From contig JAEEIA010000080.1 of NCBI GenBank assembly GCA_016281125.1, positions 1 to 47,943 of the forward strand: a DNA stretch of 47,943 nucleotides, given 5' to 3'. The DNA is from Oscillospiraceae bacterium. Lineage in GTDB: Bacteria > Bacillota > Clostridia > Oscillospirales > Ruminococcaceae. Numbering within the stretch: position 1 is the stretch's first letter; every line of letters begins with the position of its first letter. The notes beneath the pieces were generated by a model. The model was not told the DNA's origin. It made no database searches and saw nothing but the letters and a program-made list of their open reading frames with translations. A program made the translations under genes and the position numbers. This document shows positions 1 through 6,188 of the stretch, in pieces.

Positions 1-74
1 CTACCTTTTCCATCTTGATACTCCTGAACTGCAGCTATGCGTTCTTCATTTGTTAGCTTACTTCCTCTTGTCAC
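1..74 (-). CDS. IS3-family transposase OrfA-like protein, N-terminal fragment
   Basis: A GTG start at 74 (minus) opens a frame reading VTRGSKLTNEERIAAVQEYQ and running off the window edge. The pattern of a basic N-terminus followed by 'LTNEERIAAVQEYQDGKG' matches the start of the helix-turn-helix domain of IS3-family OrfA proteins, which bind the element ends. An AAGGGGG ribosome-binding site lies about 8 bases upstream. Only about 24 codons are visible, so the family call rests on the motif and on the IS-like end next to it. Confidence 0.6.
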   Translation of the reverse strand, partial: MTRGSKLTNEERIAAVQEYQDGKG

Positions 75-82
75 AAAATAAC

Positions 83-131
83 CCCCTTAGAGTTTTCACA
101 CTTTTGTTTTTTGTGTGTCTACTCTAAGGGG
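83..131 (-). repeat. 11-bp inverted repeat covering the transposase ribosome-binding site
   Basis: Positions 83-93 and 121-131 are perfect inverted copies (CCCCTTAGAGT / ACTCTAAGGGG). On the minus-strand transcript the inner arm contains the AAGGGGG ribosome-binding site of the transposase. A transcript entering from outside the element would contain both arms and could hide this site. A transcript starting inside would lack the outer arm. This is a known way IS elements avoid activation by read-through; its use here is inference. Confidence 0.55.
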
Positions 132-241
132 ATTATATCAAACTGCATGAGGGGTATTATCTGAAATATACTCAATGGGCCGGGGAATTTTACATGATCG
201 GTGTGTCCGCACATCCGGAGAACAGCAATGCTGCGGGCTGA
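131..241 (+). pseudogene. 3' remnant of a gene truncated by the IS element
   Basis: From the IS edge an open frame reads GDYIKLHEGYYLKYTQWAGE and continues to a TGA at 239-241, 36 codons in all, ending '...SAHPENSNAAG'. The residue composition looks like real protein (aromatic-rich, balanced). It has no start codon or ribosome-binding site of its own. The simplest reading is the C-terminal tail of a gene whose front part was separated by the insertion. I do not recognise the family. Chance coding appearance is possible in so short a stretch. Confidence 0.4.
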
Positions 242-278
242 TTCGATGCTTTGGGGGCAGGAGAACCGCATTCCGCAC

Positions 279-307
279 TTGCATTCCGGAACCGGCTGTG
301 CTATAAT
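279..307 (+). promoter_or_regulatory. Sigma-A promoter of the TetR-family gene
   Basis: TTGCAT (279-284), 17-base spacer, TATAAT (302-307). The TetR-family start codon lies 33 bases downstream of the -10 box. Confidence 0.7.
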
Positions 308-340
308 TATATTAAACAACAGCTTTTCGGGGTGATCGCA

Positions 341-892
341 ATGAAACGAAAAACAACGGAGGAACTGCTTGCCGAATCCTTTCTGGAGCTTGCTCAGAAA
401 AAGCGTATCGACAAGATTACAATCACCGAGATAACAAATAACTGCGGGATGTCGCAGCCGACTTTCTATAATCACTTCAAGGATAAATATGATATGATCG
501 TATGGATCTATACAAACCATGTGCGTGAGATTATGTGCAGGATTGACAACAAGACCTTTCTGTGGAAGGACTGTCTGCTCGGTGCTGCTTTGTACTATTC
601 CGAAAACGCTGAGTTTATCAAAAATGCCTTGAAGCATACAAGCGGTCAGGATTCTTTTCTGGAGAACGTCCAGCGGATCAATGCTTCATTTCTGAAAGCG
701 GAAGTTCAGAAGCACCTGATGACCGAGCATATCCCGGATGAGATTATGGGTATGATCAAATTCTATGCTTATGGCCTCGTGCAGTTTATGCTTGAATGGC
801 TGCGCGGAGAGATGCTCCTTTCTCCGGAACAGGTCGCTGAAATATGGGATAAGAGCCTTCCCGAAACGCTCAGGCGGTATCTCTACCCGTGA
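341..892 (+). CDS. TetR/AcrR family transcriptional regulator
   Basis: A 183-residue DNA-binding regulator. The N-terminal third carries a TetR-type helix-turn-helix: 'TEELLAESFLELAQKKRIDKI' helix 1 region, then 'ITEITNNCGMSQPTFYNHFK' as the recognition helices, followed by 'DKYDMIVWIY'. The C-terminal helical part is the ligand and dimer domain and resembles the DhaS/C-terminal TetR type. Start chosen at ATG 341 because GGGGTGA lies about 7 bases upstream and the homology begins at MKRKTTEELL; an in-frame ATG-like start at 251 lies upstream of the promoter. The gene precedes the ferritin/rubredoxin operon with a strong palindrome in between, so it may regulate that operon. Its ligand is unknown. 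Confidence 0.9.
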   Translation: MKRKTTEELLAESFLELAQKKRIDKITITEITNNCGMSQPTFYNHFKDKYDMIVWIYTNHVREIMCRIDNKTFLWKDCLLGAALYYSENAEFIKNALKHTSGQDSFLENVQRINASFLKAEVQKHLMTEHIPDEIMGMIKFYAYGLVQFMLEWLRGEMLLSPEQVAEIWDKSLPETLRRYLYP

Positions 893-899
893 ATTTTGT

Positions 900-943
900 A
901 ATTCCCCCCATTTTACAAAATGATTTTGTAAAATGGGGGAATT
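900..943 (+). other. Long near-perfect palindrome between tetR gene and ferritin promoter
   Basis: A 20-bp stem with one bulged C and a TGA loop: arm AATTCCCCC(C)ATTTTACAAAA at 900-920 and its complement at 924-943. It starts 8 bases after the TetR stop codon and ends 6 bases before the -35 box of the next gene. It could act as the terminator of the regulator gene, although a clean U-run after the stem is missing. It could also be a regulator operator, or both. Confidence 0.6.
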
Positions 944-949
944 TCTAAA

Positions 950-978
950 TTGACTTATCCTGCCTTGTTTGTTAAAAT
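950..978 (+). promoter_or_regulatory. Sigma-A promoter of the ferritin-like operon
   Basis: TTGACT (950-955), 17-base spacer, TAAAAT (973-978). It sits directly after the 900-943 palindrome and 54 bases before the ferritin-like start codon. Confidence 0.75.
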
Positions 979-1032
979 TATATTGTGGCAGCCAGCCTGC
1001 CGAAAATCATCAATAAACGGAGGGATATCATC

Positions 1033-1491
1033 ATGGCAGATACCAAAAAGATTCTGGAAGGGTTACAGATCCTTGTGACCGACCTTGCACAGCAGGCGGA
1101 CGGTCATGCGATCCAGTCGAAGATTTTCGCAGCACAGGGCTTTTCCAAGCTCGGCGCAAAGTACGCAGAACACGCAGCAGAAGAAAGAGGCTATGTTGAC
1201 AAGTGCATCGACCGTATCCTCGATCTCGGCGGCGAGGTAAAGAACGGTGCGAAAAAGGAAACACCCGTTTATACGGATGTGGTCGAGTGGATCAAATATG
1301 ATTTACAGGTCAGCAAGGACGGTCTTGCGTGGCTGAAAACGCTGGTTGAGGAAGCAAGGGACGATTACTCCACCTTTGATATTCTGAAAGTGTATTATCA
1401 GGACGAGGAAGAAGATATGTACTGGGCTGAACAGCAGCTTGAACTGATCGAAAAGATCGGTCTCCAGAACTGGCTGAATATGCAGGTGTGA
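1033..1491 (+). CDS. Ferritin-like (bacterioferritin-type) four-helix protein
   Basis: A 152-residue cytoplasmic protein of the ferritin-like diiron superfamily. Likely ligands are the Glu/His cluster 'YAEHAAEERGYVDKCIDR' (residues 44-61) and the C-terminal 'YYQDEEEDMYWAEQQLELIE' (121-140). These occupy the expected helices for a dinuclear iron site. Length and helix spacing fit bacterioferritin-like proteins that store iron or remove peroxide. ATG 1033 is chosen because CGGAGGG lies 11-16 bases upstream; an upstream in-frame GTG has no such site. It heads a run of redox genes (FMN split-barrel protein, winged helix, metallo-beta-lactamase/rubredoxin), which supports a role in oxidative or iron stress. 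Whether it binds haem cannot be told. Confidence 0.82.
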   Translation: MADTKKILEGLQILVTDLAQQADGHAIQSKIFAAQGFSKLGAKYAEHAAEERGYVDKCIDRILDLGGEVKNGAKKETPVYTDVVEWIKYDLQVSKDGLAWLKTLVEEARDDYSTFDILKVYYQDEEEDMYWAEQQLELIEKIGLQNWLNMQV

Positions 1492-1501
1492 TGTAACAGC
1501 T

Positions 1502-1897
1502 ATGATACCCGACAATGTAAAAAAGGTTTTCAATGAAAATCTTTGGTATCTGGCGACCTGCGGGGATGCGCTGAATGTTGTTCCCGTCGGCTTCAAGCGT
1601 GTATGTGATGACGGAAAGCTGGCGATCGGCGCAGTTCTCCTTGATACCACGCTTGAAAATATCAGGGCGAACGGCAAAGTCGCTGTTGCCTGTGCCAATC
1701 CGGTGACCGGAGAAGCCTACCAGATCAAGGGAACCGCGGAGCTTGTCTGCGAGGGCGAAGCCTATGCGCATTACAGTCAGCTCACAAAGAACACGTTCAA
1801 GGGCGCTATGCAGTTAAAGTGTGCGGTTATCATCACGCCCGAAAGGCTGATAAACGCTTCACCGAATGAGCATAACAAGGAAGAAATCGCAATTTGA
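1502..1897 (+). CDS. Pyridoxamine 5'-phosphate oxidase-like FMN-binding split-barrel protein
   Basis: A 131-residue protein of the PNPOx-like split-barrel superfamily. The opening 'NENLWYLATCGDALNVVPVG' is the first strand pair that packs against flavin. 'LDTTLENIRANGKVAVAC' and 'YQIKGTAELV' are the usual following strand-helix-strand segments. Members bind FMN, F420 or haem and reduce small substrates; the substrate here cannot be assigned. It begins 10 bases after the ferritin-like gene and ends 14 bases before the winged-helix gene, so it is almost certainly co-transcribed. Its place in a ferritin/rubredoxin operon suggests electron transfer in redox stress. Confidence 0.85.
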   Translation: MIPDNVKKVFNENLWYLATCGDALNVVPVGFKRVCDDGKLAIGAVLLDTTLENIRANGKVAVACANPVTGEAYQIKGTAELVCEGEAYAHYSQLTKNTFKGAMQLKCAVIITPERLINASPNEHNKEEIAI

Positions 1898-1911
1898 TGG
1901 AGGTGCTTACA

Positions 1912-2094
1912 ATGGCAGAAAAAGAACAGATTCTTGAGGCAATGAAAAAGGCTGGCGAACCGCTGAATGCAGGCAAAATCGCCGAGCTGACCGGTCTTGA
2001 CCGCAAAGTGGTTGACAAGGCCATGACAGCGATGAAGAAGGACGGTTCGATCGTTTCTCCCGTAAGATGCAAGTGGGAGCCTGCTGAAAAGTAA
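1912..2094 (+). CDS. Small winged-helix DNA-binding protein
   Basis: A 60-residue protein consisting of little more than one winged helix-turn-helix. 'KEQILEAMKKAGEPLNAGKI' is the first helix pair, 'AELTGLDRKVVDKAMTAMKK' is the recognition helix, and 'DGSIVSPVRCKWEP' is the wing. ATG 1912 is preceded by GGAGGTG at 1899-1905. A single Cys (in 'VRCKW') could be a redox switch, but that is a guess. It may be an autoregulator of this redox operon. It resembles short stand-alone MarR/ArsR-like wings found beside rubredoxin-type genes. Confidence 0.7.
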   Translation: MAEKEQILEAMKKAGEPLNAGKIAELTGLDRKVVDKAMTAMKKDGSIVSPVRCKWEPAEK

Positions 2095-2099
2095 CAGAA

Positions 2100-2130
2100 A
2101 AAGGCTGTCGGTTTGACATCGGCAGCCTTT
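2100..2130 (+). terminator. Intra-operon stem-loop, partial terminator
   Basis: AAAGGCTGTCG / CGGCAGCCTTT pair over 11 positions with one G-U, loop of 9. Only three U residues follow. It lies 21 bases before the next start codon, so it probably lowers rather than stops transcription into the rubredoxin-fusion gene. Confidence 0.55.
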
Positions 2131-2151
2131 CCCGTAACAAGGAGGAAAACT

Positions 2152-3093
2152 ATGGAGATCAAAGCAGTAAAATTCAGAAAAGACGGATTTTATACACAGC
2201 CGTTCGTGATGGGCGGTGAGGACGGCGCGGAGAAATATGACAGGAATATCCGCTATCGCGGCAGCTTGCAGAATTATCTGATTGACACGGGCGATGAAGT
2301 CATTCTTGTCGATACCGGACTTCCCGCAGGAACGCCCGAAGAAGTGCCGGACGAGAACTCGCCGATCTTTACAGGCAAGGATATTTGCAGCTATATGGAC
2401 GCTTTTGCGGCGCTCGGCTACAAGCCTGAACAGGTCACGAAAATTCTGCTGACGCACAGGCACAACGACCATTCGGGCGAATTAAAGTCCTTCCCGAACG
2501 CGAAGATCTATGTGAACGAAGATGAAGTGTCCGCAGAGGAATTGCAGGGACTTGCAAACATCGTTCCCGTCAGGTTTACGGACGGCGCATATCACAGTTT
2601 TCCTGACAGTCAGAAGATTGCCGGGGGCGTTTATCTGATCAAGGCCAAGGGACATACCAACGGCAACAGCATTATCATTGCCGAGAACGACGGATTGTTC
2701 TATATGCTTCACGGCGATATTACCTATGTGGACGAAGCGCTCTATGAGAATAAGCTGTCGGTTGTATATGATGACTTGTCTGCGGCGCGTGAAACGCTTG
2801 ACCGTGTGCGCGAGTTCGTCAGGAACAACCCGACTGTTTACTGCGGCACACATACGCCGCAGGGCTATGAGAACCTTGAAGCAAAGCGGGTTATGGACCT
2901 GGACAATCCTGTGCCGACTGTTCTTGCAGAGGCGGATTTCTCGGAAAAGAAAGCAACCGGCAAATATGTCTGCTCGATCTGCGGATATGTGTACGATCCG
3001 GCCGAGCATGACGGCGTTGCGTTCGAGGACTTGCCCGATGACTGGAAATGTCCGAGATGTAAGCAGGGGAAGGAGAAATTCAATCCTGCATAA
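2152..3093 (+). CDS. Metallo-beta-lactamase-fold protein fused to a C-terminal rubredoxin
   Basis: A 313-residue two-domain protein. Residues 1-260 form a metallo-beta-lactamase fold with the metal motif H102-R-H104-N-D106-H107, H168 ('GHT'), D189 ('HGDI') and H234 ('THTP'). Residues 270-313 are a complete rubredoxin with Cys274/Cys277 ('[10 protein letters not shown]') and Cys300/Cys303 ('CPRCKQGK'), which would hold one iron. The fusion suggests electrons pass from rubredoxin to the metal site, as in O2- or NO-reducing enzymes. The flavodoxin domain of true flavo-diiron proteins is absent, and the HxHxDH motif also fits zinc hydrolases (lactonase-like). ATG 2152 follows AAGGAGG. It is the last gene of the ferritin operon. 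Confidence 0.88.
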   Translation: MEIKAVKFRKDGFYTQPFVMGGEDGAEKYDRNIRYRGSLQNYLIDTGDEVILVDTGLPAGTPEEVPDENSPIFTGKDICSYMDAFAALGYKPEQVTKILLTHRHNDHSGELKSFPNAKIYVNEDEVSAEELQGLANIVPVRFTDGAYHSFPDSQKIAGGVYLIKAKGHTNGNSIIIAENDGLFYMLHGDITYVDEALYENKLSVVYDDLSAARETLDRVREFVRNNPTVYCGTHTPQGYENLEAKRVMDLDNPVPTVLAEADFSEKKATGKYVCSICGYVYDPAEHDGVAFEDLPDDWKCPRCKQGKEKFNPA

Positions 3094-3146
3094 AGGAGAT
3101 GCTGACAGAAAAAGATTTGCTGTCATGCTGATTATGCATTGAGGCC

Positions 3147-3262
3147 ATGCGCATCAATATCAAAGACGGCGGCATCCTCGTTGAAACGGCGGCAGTTCAA
3201 CACAGACTGTGAACGGAAATACGGCAGCAGAATTCAGCGTCAGCTCCTTCGGATTCGGCTGA
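3147..3262 (+). pseudogene. Decayed small gene with a frameshift
   Basis: ATG 3147 opens 'MRINIKDGGILVETAA', which soon stops. From about 3194 another frame continues sensibly as 'TQTVNGNTAAEFSVSSFGFG' to a TGA at 3260-3262. One frameshift around 3190-3200 would join the halves into a protein of about 40 residues. A stem-loop with a short U-run follows at 3292-3345, as if a transcript once ended there. The family is not recognised, and this may be chance. Confidence 0.25.
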
Positions 3263-3291
3263 TAAGCATTTTTTATATTGCAGAAAAGCAT

Positions 3292-3345
3292 GCACCGCCA
3301 TTGTTCAGAACGGCAGACACCGGTTTGAATGATGGCGGCGCTTTT
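3292..3345 (+). terminator. Imperfect stem-loop with short U-run
   Basis: Arms GCACCGCCATTGTTCA (3292-3307) and TGAATGATGGCGGCGC (3326-3341) pair with two G-U and one mismatch, followed by TTTT. It closes the 387-base gap after the rubredoxin-fusion gene; the rest of that gap holds only the decayed fragment. Confidence 0.45.
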
Positions 3346-3395
3346 GCATCCTTGCGGAAATAACCTGCCGGACGTGCGGCTTCCCAGCGCTCCGA

Positions 3396-3424
3396 TTGAC
3401 TTTTTCTCCCGTCTGTGCTATACT
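3396..3424 (+). promoter_or_regulatory. Sigma-A promoter of the phosphopantetheinyl transferase gene
   Basis: TTGACT (3396-3401), 17-base spacer, TATACT (3419-3424). No GTTAGC palindrome is present here, unlike the next promoter. Confidence 0.75.
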
Positions 3425-3480
3425 TCACGCAGGTACTGTTGGGTTCGGTATTGCTGTTTGATACAAAAAAGGAGAGCCGT

Positions 3481-4179
3481 ATGAATGAACAACCGAAAGG
3501 AACGCTGTTTGTATTATATCTGCCGGAATGCAGGGAAAATCGGCTTCTTGCGCAGCAAGCAGCTGCATGGGCGTCGCCGGAGAAACAAGCGAAACGCAGT
3601 TCCTATACCTGTCAGGCGGAGTATGAGCGCTCCCTGTTCGGCGAAATGCTTGTCCGGATCGCTTTGTCCCGCATGACCGGCATTGCGCCGGAAAAGCTGC
3701 AAATCACCGCAGATGCTTTCGGAAAGCCGCAGCTCCGGTCAGATGCACGGCTTTGCTTTAATCTTTCGCATTCCGGCGATTATGCAGTCTGCGCAGTTTC
3801 GCATGCGGAATGCGGTGTCGATGCAGAAATGATCCGTACAGTCCGGCGCGGGTTTGCAACGCATTATTTTCACCCGTTTGAAGCGGCTTTTCTGGATGCA
3901 CTCCCGCCGGAACAATACGATGCGTATCTTTGCCGGATATGGACATTGAAGGAAGCATACGTCAAATATCTGGGGTGCGGGCTGCGGCGGGATATTTCCG
4001 CATTTTCATTCGTTGACGAGCATCAGCGGTTTCTCACACATTCGTTTGCACCGGCGCTGATTTTTCAGCAGTTCACACTCCCGCACGGATATATCCTCTC
4101 CGTTTGCGGGGAAGCATCATTTCAGCAACCGGTTTTCATCAAACCGGGGTTTCAGCCGGAAACTCAGCATTCTATATAG
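3481..4179 (+). CDS. Sfp-type 4'-phosphopantetheinyl transferase
   Basis: A 232-residue enzyme that moves the 4'-phosphopantetheine arm from CoA to a conserved Ser of carrier proteins. Family landmarks are in order: 'FGKPQL' (80-85), 'FNLSHSGDYAVCAVS' (93-107), the Mg2+ motif 'CGVDAE' (111-116; D114, E116) and 'IWTLKEAYVKYLG' (153-165). The length suits the Sfp class for secondary metabolism rather than the short AcpS of fatty-acid synthesis. Its partners are most likely the two carrier proteins at 8236 and 10058. ATG 3481 follows AAAGGAG. It has its own promoter and is separated from the biosynthetic operon by about 245 bases. Confidence 0.92.
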   Translation: MNEQPKGTLFVLYLPECRENRLLAQQAAAWASPEKQAKRSSYTCQAEYERSLFGEMLVRIALSRMTGIAPEKLQITADAFGKPQLRSDARLCFNLSHSGDYAVCAVSHAECGVDAEMIRTVRRGFATHYFHPFEAAFLDALPPEQYDAYLCRIWTLKEAYVKYLGCGLRRDISAFSFVDEHQRFLTHSFAPALIFQQFTLPHGYILSVCGEASFQQPVFIKPGFQPETQHSI

Positions 4180-4236
4180 ACATCCGGCAGCATTTTTCTG
4201 CATAGTTGTGTATAACGTCAAATATGAGCAAAGTGC

Positions 4237-4265
4237 TTGACAAGAAACCGCAATCATGCTATACT
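4237..4265 (+). promoter_or_regulatory. Sigma-A promoter of the biosynthetic operon
   Basis: TTGACA (4237-4242), 17-base spacer, TATACT (4260-4265). It leaves a leader of about 150 bases before the GNAT gene. The leader has a GTTAGC-type site at its start (4277-4292), a stem (AGCACAG 4332-4338 / CTGTGCT 4352-4358, then TTCTTT) and a second GTTAGC-type site (4375-4390). It may drive the whole series to 16719. Confidence 0.75.
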
Positions 4266-4276
4266 GTTTTACGGCA

Positions 4277-4292
4277 GTTAGCGATAGACAAC
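4277..4292 (+). promoter_or_regulatory. Partial GTTAGC-N4 palindrome at the operon start
   Basis: GTTAGC-GATA-GACAAC, the weakest copy of the shared motif: the left arm is perfect and the right arm matches 4 of 6. It lies about 5 bases past the expected transcription start, where a bound repressor would block initiation. Confidence 0.35.
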
Positions 4293-4374
4293 TGCTGAAA
4301 CCGGTTTTTGTAGAATTGTCAGATTCAGCACAGCACAGCATGGCCTATTGTCTGTGCTTTCTTTCATGCCACAA

Positions 4375-4390
4375 GTTAGCATATGCTTAC
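4375..4390 (+). promoter_or_regulatory. GTTAGC-ATAT-GCTTAC palindrome upstream of the GNAT gene
   Basis: Matches the perfect palindrome GTTAGC-N4-GCTAAC found before enolase with one mismatch. Its GTTAGCATATGCT core is identical to the site before the methyltransferase at 18478. It lies 35 bases before the GNAT start. Candidate operator; the regulator is unknown. Confidence 0.5.
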
Positions 4391-4424
4391 TTGATGGGCT
4401 GCCTGATTGATGGGAGTGGTCGTT

Positions 4425-4916
4425 ATGATGAATATTTCCAAAGCGTCGTCTGCTGATCTGGATGCATGCGTTGCCTTGATTCTGACAACGGAAATGGGGA
4501 AAAAATACTATCCGGCCGCGCAGATGCTACGCACTGAAATGGAACGCGGGCTCGAAGAGGATGAACTGTTTGTCCTGAAGGACGGCGACAGCGTTGCAGG
4601 CGTTTTGTGGTATCAGCTTCACGGCATCTTCCATTCCTATCCGTATCTGCATATCATTGCGGTCAGCGCGGAGCATCAGGGGCAGGGGCTCGGCAGAAAA
4701 ATGCTTGCGTTTTTTGAAAAGGATGCGCTGGAACACAGCAGGAATCATCTGCGCACCAAGGCGTTTCTGACCGTCGGCGACTTCAACCGTCATGCTGAGG
4801 ATGTATACATCCGGAAAGGCTATGTAAAGGTCGGGGAGCTGGAGGGGCTGTTTCGCCGGAACATCACGGAGAAGCTGTACATGAAGGTCGTAACTGCTGC
4901 CGAAACAGGCCGGTAA
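4425..4916 (+). CDS. GNAT-family N-acetyltransferase
   Basis: A 163-residue acyl-CoA-dependent acyltransferase. The acetyl-CoA-binding motif A is clear: 'IIAVSAEHQGQGLGRKMLAF' (Q-x-x-G-x-G, about residues 79-98). It is followed by 'FLTVGDFNRHAEDVYIRKGY', the motif B helix and strand. The acceptor is unknown. As first gene of the biosynthetic series it may acylate an amine of the product or give self-protection. Start: TTG 4407, ATG 4410, ATG 4425 and ATG 4428 are in frame; 4425 is chosen because GGGAG lies 8 bases upstream. The next gene follows after 47 bases. Confidence 0.85.
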   Translation: MMNISKASSADLDACVALILTTEMGKKYYPAAQMLRTEMERGLEEDELFVLKDGDSVAGVLWYQLHGIFHSYPYLHIIAVSAEHQGQGLGRKMLAFFEKDALEHSRNHLRTKAFLTVGDFNRHAEDVYIRKGYVKVGELEGLFRRNITEKLYMKVVTAAETGR

Positions 4917-4963
4917 ATATGCAGAAACCGACAGTGATACGAAAAAAGGAGTTTTGAAACGAT

Positions 4964-6154
4964 ATGATCTCATATGATTTGCAGGAAATACAGGAGCGTG
5001 CTTTTTTCTGCGAAATGATTACCTATATTTCGGAATACATCGAAGGGCTGCGAACCGAAAGTGACATGCGCTGCGTGTATATTGAATGCGCGCCGCAGCA
5101 TGAACAGGAGGTGCTGGAAAAGCTGGGTCAGCTCAAGGAGATGGTCACGAAGCAGATGACCGGCAAGGAAACACAGCTTGCAGTCAAAACGCTGGAGGAC
5201 TATACCGACCGCGAACCGATCTGCCGCGATGATGTCTTTCAGCAGCTTCTGGATATGGGCGCGATCTACACGCTTTCGGACGCTTCCTATGCTTACAGCG
5301 ATATTTTTCTCAGGGTTTATCACTATTTTGACCGCAAAATCGAAGCGTTCGGCTATGAAACATTCGGTGCGCTCGGCATTGAGGAGCATACTGTTCCGGT
5401 GCTTTATTCGGTTGCGGGATATGATGCAGGCGGCTATTTTGAAACATTCCCGCACCATATTATGTTTGAAAGCGTGCTGAAAAATGACATTTCCGTGTTG
5501 AATTCATTTTCGGAAAAGGGGACGGAGGACGGTGAAATCTTCCGCGAGATGAAGCTCCCGGATAATGTGCTCCGGACTGCTGCCTGCGCCCCGCTGTATC
5601 CTTATATGCAGGATAAGACTGTGGAAAGCGGCACGACGAAGGTGTTTCTGGTTTCCGGCAGATGCTTCCGCAATGAGGGGAACAACGTCAGAAAGCTCGC
5701 ACGCCTCAAAGAGTTTTACATGAAGGAATATGTCTTTATCGGCGCGGCTGAAAAAATGACAGAGCATATTCAGACGGCACATGCCCTCTGGAACGAATGG
5801 ATCAGCGTGTTCGGTCTGAATGCGAAAATCGAAACGGCAAATGATTCGTTCTTTGCGAATAACTACAAAAAGCTCAAGCTGTTCCAGCTGCTTGGTCAGT
5901 CCAAGCAGGAATTCAAGCTGCTGATTCCGAGCGATGATGATTATATATCGTGCAGCTCCGCGAATTTCCACCGAACCCATTTCACCAAGCGCTACCGCAT
6001 CTATGACGGCAGCAAGGAGAAGCTCGCAAACAGCGCTTGCTTTGCGTTCGGCGTCGATCGCCTGACCTATGCGTTACTGTCGCAGAAGGGCCTTGACCCG
6101 GCAAAATGGGATGCGCAGACACGCGAAGAAATCGAAAAGTATGTGAAGCTATAA
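4964..6154 (+). CDS. Class II aminoacyl-tRNA-synthetase-like amino acid:[carrier protein] ligase
   Basis: A 396-residue homologue of the catalytic core of atypical seryl-tRNA synthetases. Such proteins activate a small amino acid with ATP and load it on the phosphopantetheine of a carrier protein, not on tRNA. Class II motif 2 is 'RCFRNEGNNVRKLARLKEFY' (233-252) and motif 3 is 'AFGVDRLTYALL' (361-372). Cys208 ('AACAP'), Glu255 and Cys330 ('ISCSSANF') fit the Cys/Glu/Cys zinc site of the family. No anticodon-binding domain is present. With two carrier proteins and a phosphopantetheinyl transferase nearby, the carrier-protein ligase role is strongly favoured. Known members load Gly or Ala; the substrate here is open. 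ATG 4964 follows AAAAGGAG. Confidence 0.88.
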   Translation: MISYDLQEIQERAFFCEMITYISEYIEGLRTESDMRCVYIECAPQHEQEVLEKLGQLKEMVTKQMTGKETQLAVKTLEDYTDREPICRDDVFQQLLDMGAIYTLSDASYAYSDIFLRVYHYFDRKIEAFGYETFGALGIEEHTVPVLYSVAGYDAGGYFETFPHHIMFESVLKNDISVLNSFSEKGTEDGEIFREMKLPDNVLRTAACAPLYPYMQDKTVESGTTKVFLVSGRCFRNEGNNVRKLARLKEFYMKEYVFIGAAEKMTEHIQTAHALWNEWISVFGLNAKIETANDSFFANNYKKLKLFQLLGQSKQEFKLLIPSDDDYISCSSANFHRTHFTKRYRIYDGSKEKLANSACFAFGVDRLTYALLSQKGLDPAKWDAQTREEIEKYVKL

Positions 6155-6188
6155 CGAAAACAGCAAACAAACGGACAAGGAGAGTTTC

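Larger units (their letters stand above)
1..131 (-). mobile_element. End of an IS3-family-like insertion sequence (partial)
   Basis: The left edge of the window holds the 5' end of a transposase gene on the minus strand, preceded by an A/T-rich end of the kind seen in IS3/IS150-like elements. The putative terminal sequence, read on the minus strand, starts near position 127-131 with a CTTAGAGTAGACAC-like motif. The rest of the element lies outside the window, so neither the second end nor the target duplication can be seen. The outer boundary is an estimate. A truncated coding remnant begins directly outside it, as expected for an insertion. Confidence 0.6.

Noticed and set aside
3139-3363. 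74-codon open frame in the gap after the rubredoxin-fusion gene
   Set aside because: It has no ribosome-binding site, a composition rich in Arg/Ser as in shadow frames, and overlaps the stem-loop.
4256-4456. 66-codon open frame in the leader of the biosynthetic operon
   Set aside because: It starts inside the -10 region, has no ribosome-binding site and runs out of frame into the GNAT gene.
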